Source of the DNA: Centroberyx gerrardi
Taxonomy: Eukaryota; Chordata; Actinopteri; Beryciformes; Berycidae
Assembly (NCBI RefSeq): GCF_048128805.1
Contig: NC_135998.1
Coordinates: 29,804,992 to 29,868,991, forward strand
Direction: 5' to 3'
DNA length: 64,000 nucleotides
In this document: in pieces, positions 36,564 through 47,517 of the stretch
How the letters are laid out: the number at the start of each line of letters is the position of its first letter
How positions within the stretch are numbered: the stretch's first letter is position 1
Notes under the pieces: model-generated
What the model was told of the DNA's origin: nothing
The model's input: the letters and a program-made list of their open reading frames with translations, nothing else
The model's database searches: none
Program-made: the position numbers and the translations under genes

Positions 36564-36652
36564 GCCCCTGAATGGAGGGAGAGGTAGAGCAGTGAGGATT
36601 GTCACCAGGTACAACTCTGAGCATGTATAAACAACCAAATGGGCAACCAAAG

Positions 36653-36655
<3 letters not shown>

Positions 36656-36702
<47 letters not shown>
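36656..36702. repeat. (CA)n microsatellite in the pip5kl1 3' region
   Basis: Uninterrupted run of about 23 CA units, 93 bases after the pip5kl1 stop codon, probably within the 3' UTR. Confidence 0.9.
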
Positions 36703-36706
<4 letters not shown>

Positions 36707-36709
36707 CAA

Positions 36710-38345
36710 GATGGGAGGTGAAACGTCTTAGACATCAAGCCATGCTTATTCAAATCTGTTCTATGGTGCCAGTCCTTTCATCTCTCCACATGCTCTTACC
36801 ATGACCCTCAAGTCATCATTTTACAGCAAAAATATTGACAGCACTGGATGCCTTCAACTTTTAAGTTTGTGATTGTCAAGGATGAAGCAAAAGATGGCCG
36901 TTTGAAGCATGCCACTAGTACAGATGATACAGCATCAAGGTATAGAAATAGTGCCAACCTGCAGCCTATCCAGTATCTCTTCATTTATCAAGACTTGTGC
37001 AGTGGAAAGGCAAGTTGAGAGCAAGTGGCCCATGAGTTTGCCATTAGTTTCATGTAAATATTTTCCAGTGGGAGGTTGTTGTTTCACCACTGATTGATTG
37101 TTGCTTTAAGATATCTAATTAGAATATCATGCTAGGAATTCATTTGACTGTCTGTGTTTCTTAAAATGTTGTCTGGCAAAACATGTTTCATGCCCACAAC
37201 TCCCCAGCTCTATTTTGACTCCCTTCAGAAGTCTTTCCAGATTTTAACTTTGAAGTGTTCATATGCGTTCCAATGTGACTACACTTTTAGAGAAGTATGC
37301 TTTCTGTTCAACTTGAAAAAGTGACTCTTACTCTTCCAGGGAAAATCACAGAGAAAGCCATCAATAAGATGAATCAGCATTGCTTTTGTATTCTTTGCCA
37401 TTTTGACATGGTCAGAAAAAAAACTGCCACCAATCCACCTTTGGCAATGTAATGCAATGACAAGGAACACAAGTGTAATCCCAATCCTCCTCCAAGGTAC
37501 TGTGGAATTATTTATATTCTCATGCTTGAATGTCTGATTGCACAGATTGTGATAATATTCTGAGACCACAAATGAACTATGATCAGGCTACCCAGTAACA
37601 CGGCTTTACAAAATTTTTCCCTTGCCATTTCACCTTCAGGCAATACATGCTTTTGCCTTTTGTCTGCAAACACGGGTAGGCATGTGCAAAAACCTTTTCC
37701 TAATGTATAAAGGATTTCTAGGAGCTAAGTTGTCTGAGGTTTTTCATTATTTGGCATCAGCTTACTTTGGTCTTTTACTACTCATACAGGGGATGCATCC
37801 ACTGACCAACAGAAAACAGCAGTAAAATGTTGACTACCAAGGTCTGCTTACTGTGAGATAGTTCTCCAACTATAGAGGTGCTTCTTTAGTCTGTGTCCAT
37901 CCTCCTTCATTTGTTACATTTTAAGAGTACACACTTAAGACAGAGGAAAAAGAGGAACTATGTAGTCACAATTTCGGTGAATTTCAATCCCGTTACATGT
38001 GAAATACTGAGCATTTCATACCATCAAAATGCTCTAGTCATACGGCCACGGGCAGTTGGACAGTTAAGATTCAGACTTGTATACTAAAGCCCCTCTCTCC
38101 TCCTCAACTTATTTTTCATAATGAAGGCCTAATTGCAATCATAGGGTTGCAACCCTAACCCTAACCTATCTGTGTAGACTCATTCTTGTGAACTTAATAA
38201 CTCAATAACAATACATGATAGAAACTTCATACTTACATCACAGGTTTCCCCTATGGAGGAGAAGATCTGATTAGATTTTGGAGCACTCTGCTGCATAAAT
38301 TTGCATATTAATGATAGAAAAATGATTTTCTTGAAACTACTTTAA
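36710..38345. other. pip5kl1 3' flank, no recognised gene
   Basis: It may contain the pip5kl1 3' UTR, but no canonical AATAAA lies close after the stop. CCCTAACCCTAACC at about 38151-38165 is a short telomere-like run. I recognise no exon or element. Confidence 0.4.
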
Positions 38346-38353
38346 CTCCTTAA

Positions 38354-38992
38354 AGGATAAGTTTGGCGATTTCAGACCTATATATAATTTGCCTTACATA
38401 TGTAATACTTGGACCCACAGACCATATTGACTCCTGAGTCAGCTGTCGGTTGAAAAGGCGAGCTATTTGTAGGATCCACAGGGAAGTTGAGAGTAAACAG
38501 AAAAGTTGCAAAGTACATAAATTAAAGTTAGCTCTGATTTCATGACACAATTCCGCCATTACCACACTTTCACTAATCAGGAAATCACAGAACTATTTTT
38601 CTCTGCTGCAGCACAGACTGCTGTGGGGTGAAAGTGCGTTACTGGTGGTGTGATCTAGCTTTGCAGTCGTTCAGGTCAGGTTGTAAACAATTGCACATGG
38701 AGCCAGGTAGAGTTTGGTAGAAGACTATCCACTGAGTGGAAATGGTGCAGTGCTGCTGCTTTCCAGGCCATGGATATAAATATGTTGGTTGGTCGCCGTA
38801 TCGTTTTCACAGACTGGCTTTTTTTTAGATATTTTGACAAACCCCATTTGGACTGACTGTTAGCAGCAAGAGGCAATGGAGCTCGCTGTTTCAACTGACA
38901 GCTGACTCTGGAGACAATATTCGCTGTGGGTCCAAGTACTACAGGTATGTGAGACAAATTATATATAGGTCCAAAATCACCAAACTTATCCT
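38354..38992. mobile_element. TTAA-flanked MITE (AGGATAAGTTTGG family)
   Basis: Left end AGGATAAGTTTGGCGATTTC and right end GATTTTGG.. ACCAAACTTATCCT are inverted repeats extending about 65 bases, including ACCTATATATAATTTG. Flanked by TTAA at 38350-38353 and 38993-38996. Non-coding, 639 bp. Confidence 0.88.
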
Positions 38993-39102
38993 TTAATGTT
39001 TTCAGATGTGGAGTTCATATTAATACCACCCATGCATTATGTGAAGACAAATATGTTGACATACTAATATTTGCTAATTAATCCATTAATACGCTTAATT
39101 AA

Positions 39103-39380
39103 AGCTGCTGTAGGCAACTTTGGAGAAATGAGCAAGAATTTGAAAGTATACAACTACTCTCTAGCCTTCTCCAAAAGAACTGAAGTCATTGGGGACCGAT
39201 TCTTTAGAGTTCCAAAAGGGGCAAAAATGACCATAAAACGACTCCATACAGCTTGTGCAGAATAATCCAAGTCTTCTAAAGCCAAACTATTGCACAGTGA
39301 GTGGAAAAGAAGCTCTCACTCAAACCATTTTTTAAATATTGGCGCTAGGGAGAGAGGCTACAACAGTTAGGTGACAGTTC
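39103..39380. repeat. left end of a TTAA-type element (AGCTGCTGTAGGCAAC)
   Basis: TTAA at 39099-39102 is followed by AGCTGCTGTAGGCAACTTTG, a terminus I associate with teleost MITEs. No matching right end was found, so it is probably truncated near the DIRS fragment. Confidence 0.4.
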
Positions 39381-39739
39381 AGGTGTAAAAATTGTGACAA
39401 CCAACCCCATACTGTGTGACAACCAAGCCCATTGCGGGGATGGTTGTCACAAGGCACGTGCACACATAGGAGCCAACCGGTGCCCGGGCACCTGCCTGAT
39501 CGCCCTCTTAGGAGAAAGTGCCCTTTAAGCCTACATAACCAACGTATGCCTGTGTCTGTGGGTCTTGTCATCATTTCTCATGCTGCACTGCAGCATCAAC
39601 TTAATTGTAGGGACTAGTTTGCGAAGTGCGAGTAAGCGCAGTGTATGGGGAAAAGCGTACACACAGAAAATTGACTTTTTTCCATACTTTTTTGTTATTA
39701 CATTGTCATGAATAAATTGCAGGGAGCGAGACAAGGCCC

Positions 39740-40530
39740 ACACACACCATCCAGGGAAGTCAAGTATTACTGTCAAAGTGCCAGATGAGGATGGAAAATT
39801 GCCCTGTGTGCCTGAGGAACTAGGTCCTATGGGTGGAGCCCTTGCACTCTGAATGGTGGCCCTAGCCACATAAGGGCTACCAGAATCAATATTTGCCCCC
39901 TCTGCTGTACTCTGGCCAGTATAGGTGAGATCGACGGCAGAGGAGGGAAAATGTAGAGAGCCGTCGGCCACTCGTGTGCTAACACATCTGTTCCCAGCGT
40001 GGGAGTTTTCACTTCCCACATGGAGGATTGCCTCTGGATAACAAGTCCGCCCTCAGATTATTAACTGCTGGGACATGTGTGGCTCTCAACAACAGGAGAT
40101 GCGTACTACTCCAAATAATCAGTCTGTGAGCTAGTATGTGTAAGGCGTATTGTCAGTTGTAATACATGATGGCCTATTATGAATGGGAGGTCCCCACAAC
40201 CCATTCACTGCTCTACCCTTGTTGGTGGCTCCCCAGCAACTCAGCTTCTGAACTACAACAACCTTCCTGCAGAAGACCGAGCCCATAGGTGTCCCCTGAG
40301 TCAAAAACGCGGGATTTTTCAAGTGGTGTGGAGCAGCAGTGCATTCTGCTGTCACTCTTACATGATGATGGCCATGGTGTGCCTGGTCCAGTGATGCCAC
40401 CCACCTCTGGAAACCCCTCATGTACAGTCTCCCCAGTGGGATAACTGAGTGATGATGCCATAAGGCCTAGTAGGCTGAGGCCCAGCCTGAATGGGACTAA
40501 TTTCTTAATTTCCTTGTCCAAAAAAAGGAT
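39740..40530 (-). mobile_element. DIRS-type retrotransposon fragment (RNase H region)
   Basis: Minus-strand frames encode FRLGLSLLGLMASSLSYPTG, MRGFQRWVASL, HHLKNPAFLTQGTPMG, GRAVNGLWGPPI and, after frameshifts, LGTDVLAHEWPTALYIFPPL. These are landmarks of the RT end and RNase H of DIRS elements. It covers the portion largely missing from the fragment at 10340-11660. Several frameshifts and stops show it is dead. Confidence 0.7.
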
Positions 40531-40539
40531 AGCATTTCT

Positions 40540-41700
40540 GGAATTTCAACCCGCCTCTCTGTTGAAAGGTTAGCTCTGGATGACACAGAATTCAGATACA
40601 TTCCTATGTAGGGAATCATCTGAGTAGGTGTTAACAAAGCCTAGAGCTGTGCTCTGCTGCTACCTGTTTCATAGTCATGAGTAATATCTAATATACATTG
40701 CGGGCCGAATGCCCTGCTTCCTCAGGGGCGTGATGGCCACCCCCGTACATTTTACACACACAGGGGGCTAAGAGAGAGACCGAACGGCAGTACTGTGTAC
40801 GCCATGATAAGCAAACCTCAGAAATTTCCTGTGAACCAATCGCCTGGACACACAAGACGTAATAGAGTCGTATTTGTCAATATTTTGATCTTGTACAATG
40901 TCAGGTGTTTTTGGTCATTCCTTCATTTCGAACCAGTAACTCAAAATGAGTTGAACTTTGGAGTTTTTTCCCTAGAATGAACTATCAGTCCTCATAACTT
41001 GTGGACAGTTAATGTAAGGGGAGGGAGTTAATGTAATACATGTATGCCGTCACAACACATGCCATATCCAATTAAATTGTATTTATTTTATTATTTTATC
41101 ATTCCATTTTGGGATTCCAAACTGGGACCTAGTGTTTTATTTTCAACAGTTTTTCATTTTACTGGTTCTACTTGTCTATTTTATATGCTGAGAGACAATT
41201 TTCTAATGGTTTGTGTGTTTATTTGTTAAGAAAAGAATTTGCAAAGTACAAAAGTACACTATTTAAGATTACTTGTAATATTGCTTGAGAGAAAAAAACT
41301 ACCAACCAAGCTGAAAACTGCAGCTGCAAGACGAGCTGCATCTCAAGCGTTCGATACTACTGCCATGTTGAGTTGAGTTTGAGTGTTGAGTAGTTCAGTA
41401 TGCAGGTACATTAACGACTCTTTCAACAAAACAGTATGTAATCCTAACCCAAGTATGGCATGGCCCGAGGGGAAAACCACGAGTCAGCACCATTCAAAAC
41501 TACACAACCACTCAATACAAGAACATAGACGAGTGTGTCATACTAACACAAACACTATTGTCTATTTATTCAGTGAAAAACTGTCTAGCAACGTTGTCTT
41601 ACCTACAAAGAAACAGTACTTCTTTTGCCGTACATTACCGCAGGCACAGCAGACGAGCAGCATCTCCAACTTTGTCATACCGAGTTGAGTTCGAGTATTC
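40540..41700. other. intergenic stretch without recognised features
   Basis: No conserved exon or element termini seen. The open frame at 41383-41688 shows no recognisable domain. Confidence 0.4.
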
Positions 41701-41716
41701 AATATACGGGTTACGG

Positions 41717-41998
41717 TGTTCTAATAATTTATGTGAAATGTACATGGTGTAAATAATTTGACCTTACCTTTTCACGGTTGTCAAACAACAGCATGATTAT
41801 GCAGATGTTTTTTCTTTAAGTCTTAAAAACGTGATTCCTCTCTTGAACTAAAGTTTGCACAGAAGTTTGTTAGCTTGTTAGCATTTTGCGACTTCCAGAA
41901 AATAAACATGTTAATGATGATGCAGGTCTTTGATAACTGTGAAAAGGTAACAACAATTTATTTACACCATATACATTTCACATAAATTATCAGAACAC
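41717..41998. repeat. inverted repeat, about 66-base arms
   Basis: Left arm 41717-41783 (contains AATTTATGTGAAATGTACAT and ACCTTACCTTTTCACGGTTG) is the near reverse complement of 41934-41998 (ATATACATTTCACATAAATT, AACTGTGAAAAGGTAAC). They are separated by about 150 bases. It may be a foldback element or MITE core; I could not define target duplications. Confidence 0.8.
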
Positions 41999-42664
41999 AG
42001 AAAAAGCAACCACTGAAAATGTTGATTTTTGTTTAATAGAGTGAGGCATATCACTTGTACTGCACTTTGTGGGAGTGGCCCATTTGAAATGTCACGCCAG
42101 TCTTATCTATAGCAAGCTGTAGCCCGTGTTTCACCAAGCTCCTCCCCAATTGCTCATGACTTTTAGTTTTTGAAAAATGCTCTGAGGGCACCTTGTGTTG
42201 TGATTGGTTCAAAAAGACAACCAATCAAAAAGAAGAGGAGGCAGGCCATTCTCAGTTGGCGCCAGAAAGGGATGAGAAAGCAGTGAAACATTTAGCAAAG
42301 CCACGGTAACAAGGAAAGCAAGCTAAGTTATTGGAATCTTTTCATTTTTCAAAATTGCAGAAATGTGTTGTTTTAGCGTATGCTACATTTTATGATGATT
42401 TCTTTCCGTCTGCTTTTTTTAATAGCTTTTATCTGTAGCCTATGTTATCTTTTTGATCTTAGCTAACTAGCGTTAATTTCAATGTCGAAAGTGTGACTTC
42501 TTTTGTAATTACTTTTGAATGCATTGGTGAAGACTATCAAATGGAATTCAATAGTGAGTGAATTAGCTAAAAAATGGCTACAAGATGTTAACTTTAGCTC
42601 CAGATTTAGCTAAAATAATAGCTGGATACCATCTTAAAATCATTTCTCCTACTTCCACATCTAG

Positions 42665-45600
42665 TCCAAGGCAAATGTTATGTCCATCAACACCCACACT
42701 CTCACAGACATTTTAGATGGCTCCAAAAGAGCAAAGAGCTCATACTTTAAGGTACTATGTGTCAAAATCCTTCTTGAACTACAAGTGTCCAACAATACAC
42801 CGAATATTTATTTATTGCTTTGCTAAAATAGGGAAGCTATTCATTTATAAGCCTGTACAGTCTGCTCCTTTCAAAGACCATTTTCCAGTATGTTCCTTTA
42901 TTTCTTCAGAGAGAGATATTCTCAACGGGGCAAAGGACATCATGGGTCCCTCTCTCCAAGGAGGAAATCACTGAACTTTATTGTATTCCAGATCTGAGTT
43001 CTTTTATTATTTTTTTAGGACTGCCATGTGAAAGAGAGAGAGATCACATATTTCGACTCTCTTGGAGAATCAACTCCGCGGTGAAAAGACACTGCAAGAA
43101 ACTGGGGTTAAGACATTAGAAGGAGTAATAAAAATATATAGCACATAGTATTTTTCTATTTTTATTTGTGCAAACTCCAAATCAACAAGAGGAAAAAGGT
43201 GTTTACATGACCTCCCTTATTGGGGCTTGTTCAATCATACAGTTCATTTGCAACTGTGAGAGGCATTCCTGGGGAATGGAGGGTGAGGACCATCGAGCAT
43301 GGATTGCAGGAAGATGGCCGTTCCTGTGGTGTGCACACCTTGGCGGTAAGAGAGCAGGTAACACTTATGTCCATATTTGATTTGGACATAATCAAATCAA
43401 ATAATGTTTTATATAATTTGTTGGCTTGCTGCTAATGACAAACACAACATTTTTTGTCCTTTTTTCTACCTTTCATTTTACTTGATCTCCCTTTCTTTGA
43501 ATTTCTTTATACTGGGGCATAAAGCCTGTTAAAGTATTGTTTTTTATTGAACAGAGCCAATGTAGTGCAGACAGGGGGAAACATAGGTTAAAGGGTTATG
43601 AAGGAATTAGGTCCTATGCCAGTGGATGTAACTAGTGGTACTGACGCACTGCACATACAGTTCATTTTGTGAAATTGTCAATGGAATGATCACACATGGT
43701 AGGTTATCATCTCTCTGAAGTTTGACTATAAAGGTTTATGCCCTTTCAAGTTTGCCAGTGTGTTCATGCAGCTGGGTGGATGCCCTGATGACTTCCAGTG
43801 CCCCCCCATACAGCAAGAGAGACAGAGACTTGGATCCTTTCTATTCACCTCCTTAGGTAAAAATGTTATCTCGGAGTTTGTTAGGTATGATCAGCGTGAA
43901 TTTTGAGGAAATTCCAAGTACATTTGTATCAGTGTAATATGTAATTCAGTACCTCAAATTAAAGCTTACAGTCTGCACTTTAGCCTCATAGTCGATGTCT
44001 CATTTCAAATCCAATGTGCTGGAGTACAGACAAAAAAAAGTGTGACCACCCAAATTTCCGGACTGTAGTGTAAATTCCCAGTCCACTGCAAGAGGAAAAT
44101 GTCCATACGTGATACGTCCATAAACATTCAACAATAGGAACCTGTTGTCAGTATCAGTATCTCATCATGAGTGCTGATAACAATAACTACCATGCACCAG
44201 TTTACACATGATTCACCTCGTCACACCTTTTTGCCCTTATCATTGATAGAATTTCCTTGATTTCTGAATTTCTGAATGACTACTTGGCAAAATCAAATGA
44301 CTAATTCAATGGCTAATTTTCTTCAACATACTCAAACAGTGTGTACATGCAAACAGAACTTAACATAGTTATTTAGTATTTTGTTATGTAATTGTACAGA
44401 TGTAAGGAAAACCTGTGGAGTGTGGAGGCGAGATGGCAGGACAGGCTACAGTGAGAACTTCTTACCCACTAGATTTGATCATCATGATCACTATTGACAA
44501 CAGCATGATGATTGCATGTAAGCCATGTTCTTTAAACAGATTAATGTATTGCTTTCTTCCTTTCTTTCTTCTGTTTCCTTTCCAGATGACATGCAGCCGT
44601 GGCAAACTAATTCATCAAATAAAACCCACTGCTTCTACTGCATTTACCGTTTTCTATTGCATGACATTTGAATATGATTAATTAATTTCTGCTGTTGACA
44701 CTCATTTAAATAAAAAAGATAACTCACGAATTAGATGATAGTTATTCACACTTATGACCATTCTTTTTACACTGATTACCACATTATCTTACTTTCTTCA
44801 CTCCTTGTAATTTGCCTTCTATATCTTTTTCTCGTTTATTACTCCTTTTGCTGTTCTACAGACTTCTTAAAACCTCAATTTGGGAGCTATTAAAGCAGTT
44901 TTCTTCCAGTTTTAGATGTAGATGTCTCCATATCCTCCATCTCTGCCGACCCAGTGGCATTGATGCCAGATGGAAATATCTTAGAGGAGCCAGGTAGGAT
45001 GCACCAACCTGTACCCAAAATCAACGTGTCAATAGCTGACAAGAATTACTAGATCGCCTCCCCAGAAAACTGTGTGCATAATCACTGCTATGTTAATATT
45101 CTTAGTATGGGTACAACTGAAATGCAAGTGGTCCTCTTTAATTTCCTTTTCATTTCTATTTTCTTCTCTAGCGGAATGCATGGCTGTTGCAAGCTCGATG
45201 GCAGAGGTGCAGACAGAAGAGGAGATCTTGGAGCTAGTAACTTTGCTCCAGTCTGCCGCTGATATCAACATGGATGTTGGTGAGCTAGCTTTGGACTGAT
45301 TTGGTGTTTCATCAGGCACATATTAGATTTTCTGCAGCTTCCAGTCTTATCGAAATCATTACTGTGTGATGGACACAACACACCTAAAGACACTATTGCA
45401 ACACACACAGTCACTGCACACAGTGAAACGCATCTTTACACAAATCTATTGTTTTACTGCTTTAGATTCCGACTAAAGGGGCTGGGAAGGATGGAATGTG
45501 AGGCTACTGTACAGGGCATTATGGAGCAAGTTCAAGATGATCCTGTAATCCTCAGAGATGCCAGGGTAACAAAACACTTGACTCTGAAGGAACCAAAGTT

Positions 45601-46056
45601 TACGAACATTTGTATCTTTAGACAGTTTACACTATGAAGAATGACGTTGTCCTCAGTGGTGACCATGTCATCCCGTATCCCCAGGTTCCATATATTGGAA
45701 GCAGAATGCCCACAAGGTCTTTACTATAGCAAAACGAGTTCCAAGGCAGCAAGAGGAAAAGAACAAGGTACAATACCAATATTTGAGAGTAGATTTCTCA
45801 CCTATAGTAGTCAATACTAAATCTAATAATGACAATTGCATTTTATCTGTCAAGTGGAAAGGCTGATGAGACCTCAGGCCTGCAGGACGTCTATGACAGG
45901 ATAGAGGTGGTGGTGCTGGCCTCTCAGGACCTTCAGCAAGTAATCTCAGCTATCAAAGAACTGTCTGAGATGTCCATCAGTTCAAGAACTACCAACACCT
46001 TGACTGAAGTCCAGGTGGAGAAAGTAAAAGCAGCTTTCACCTGCTTGGTGTGCAAG
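42665..46056 (+). pseudogene. multi-exon Ulp1-like (C48) cysteine protease gene, apparently disabled
   Basis: Exon-like blocks: 42665-42751, 42861-about 42982, 43019-43080, 43243-43345, 43751-43856, 44916-44993, 45172-45279, 45466-45565, 45685-45767 and 45862-46056. The first five carry a Ulp1/SENP-type catalytic core: His in LQGGNH, Asp in EITYFDSLG, then PGEWRVRTIEHGLQEDGRSC with the oxyanion Gln and catalytic Cys in SCGVHTLAFASVF. Ulp1 proteases process SUMO or related modifiers. Later exons encode an acidic stretch, LGRMECEATVQGIMEQVQDD, YWKQNAHKVFTIAKRVP and a last exon ending FTCLVCK, the start of a CxxC zinc site. Defects: TGA at 42972-42974 directly after the His (Trp is usual there), phase mismatches around 42982 and on both sides of 45466-45565, and GATAAGT instead of a GT donor after 46056. 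N-terminal exons and the zinc-site remainder are not found. I do not know the exact family; annotation as a decayed copy is inference. Confidence 0.6.
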
Positions 46057-46309
46057 GATAAGTACTGTATAGACTATTTGATTGCAATATTCTTTAATCA
46101 GTAAATCAGTCAAATATATGGGGTATGCAAAATAATGTAAACACCTGGGTAAACCATATGGGTTGGATTTTCCTCTCATTCCCTAAGAAGCCATAGTTGG
46201 TGTTAACCAGGACATGATTGTCTGTGCTGATCAAGGCGTCTAGTGGGTTACATAAACATTATTGTATGGAAAGCATTTTCTATGTAGATTTTCTATGTTG
46301 ATTAACGTT

Positions 46310-46500
46310 CATGAGGTGGAATGATGTTTCATCCCTGTAGCACCCAATAATGTAATAATTTCCTGAAAATGTAATAACGCCTGAAAATGTAATAAAATTT
46401 GCACTTAACTTGATCGAAAATGTAATAAAACCCAATAATGTAATAACTTGACCAATAATGTAATAAAATGTCCTGACTGATATTGTAATAACATTTTTAT
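46310..46500. repeat. cluster of interspersed AATGTAATAA motifs
   Basis: AATGTAATAA, or a one-base variant, occurs about eight times within 190 bases at irregular 15-40 base spacing, separated by CCTGA, CCAA and similar words. It is not a perfect tandem repeat. No family recognised. Confidence 0.6.
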
Positions 46501-46789
46501 GTTTATTTTTATATTTCATGTTTGGAAATGTAAACTCTAGGCTTTATGTAGAATTTGAAATTTACAACAGATGGCAAGTGGTATGTTGTTATCAGGCAAA
46601 GATACATTAAACTAAAATCCCTATCAATGGGAAATGAACCCGCCCATACCCATGCTGATTGATCGTTGTGCAAGGATCGTCCATTAGACCAGAGTGGATC
46701 TTAGATTAGACACCATCAGAAGATTTGTAAAAAGTAGAAACTTTTTGACTTTTACTCAATTGCACCCCCACAGATTATGATGGGGGGAT

Positions 46790-46852
46790 CCAATCACGGA
46801 TTTTCTCGTTTTAAAGGGGGGGCCTGACCAAAAAAGTTTGAGAACCACTGCT
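46790..46852. repeat. right end of a hAT-like element
   Basis: The sequence runs GGGGGGGCCTGACC to AAAGTTTGAGAACCACTG, a common hAT terminus (reverse complement CAGTGGTTCTCAAACTTT). The left partner was not identified. Confidence 0.45.
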
Positions 46853-47517
46853 TTAACTTAAGTATAATTTCTGGGTACTTTTTACACCCCTGGTGATTTA
46901 TTTCCTGATAAGGCAAAGTTAGCATCACTTTGCGTTGAGAATAGTACTGTCAAATTTCTGTGAGCGCAGCCTAATTGTTTTGGCAAGCGCGGGAAAATAA
47001 CGCAACTGCTGAGCGCCTGTCAATATTATTATTGTAAGAAGTTAGCATCAACAAGCATTAACATCAACTTCTAACTAGCATGTAACACATGGTCAATAAA
47101 AAAAATCTAGCCTGAAGCCTACCACTTTATCCTCATATCCTATCAAACTCTTTCTGATATCCTACAGCAGTGGTTGTCCGGTTGAAGGTAGGTACTGCAG
47201 GGGGTCCTGCAGGGGGTCCGCCAATTTTCATCAAAATAATTTATGTGAAAAATTTAAAAATGTATTTTAGACAAAAATAATAATATTGAGTAAACTCCAA
47301 GCATTAATAGGCAATAATAAGCTACTTTTGACAAAAACAATTTACAAAATGAATGATTCCCATGCAACCACGGTGCGTGATGCAGAGCCTAACACGTGAC
47401 CAACCGCCATTGAAAAAAAATAGCTGGCTTGCTAGCAAGCTAAGTGTTGGCTAAAACGCAGTTCGGTGCTAAAATAATTAATAACTAGCCTACTACTAGG
47501 TTAATATGTGAAGTAGA

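Noticed and set aside
38151..38165. CCCTAACCCTAACC, telomere-like
   Set aside because: Only two units; too short to mark an interstitial telomeric site.
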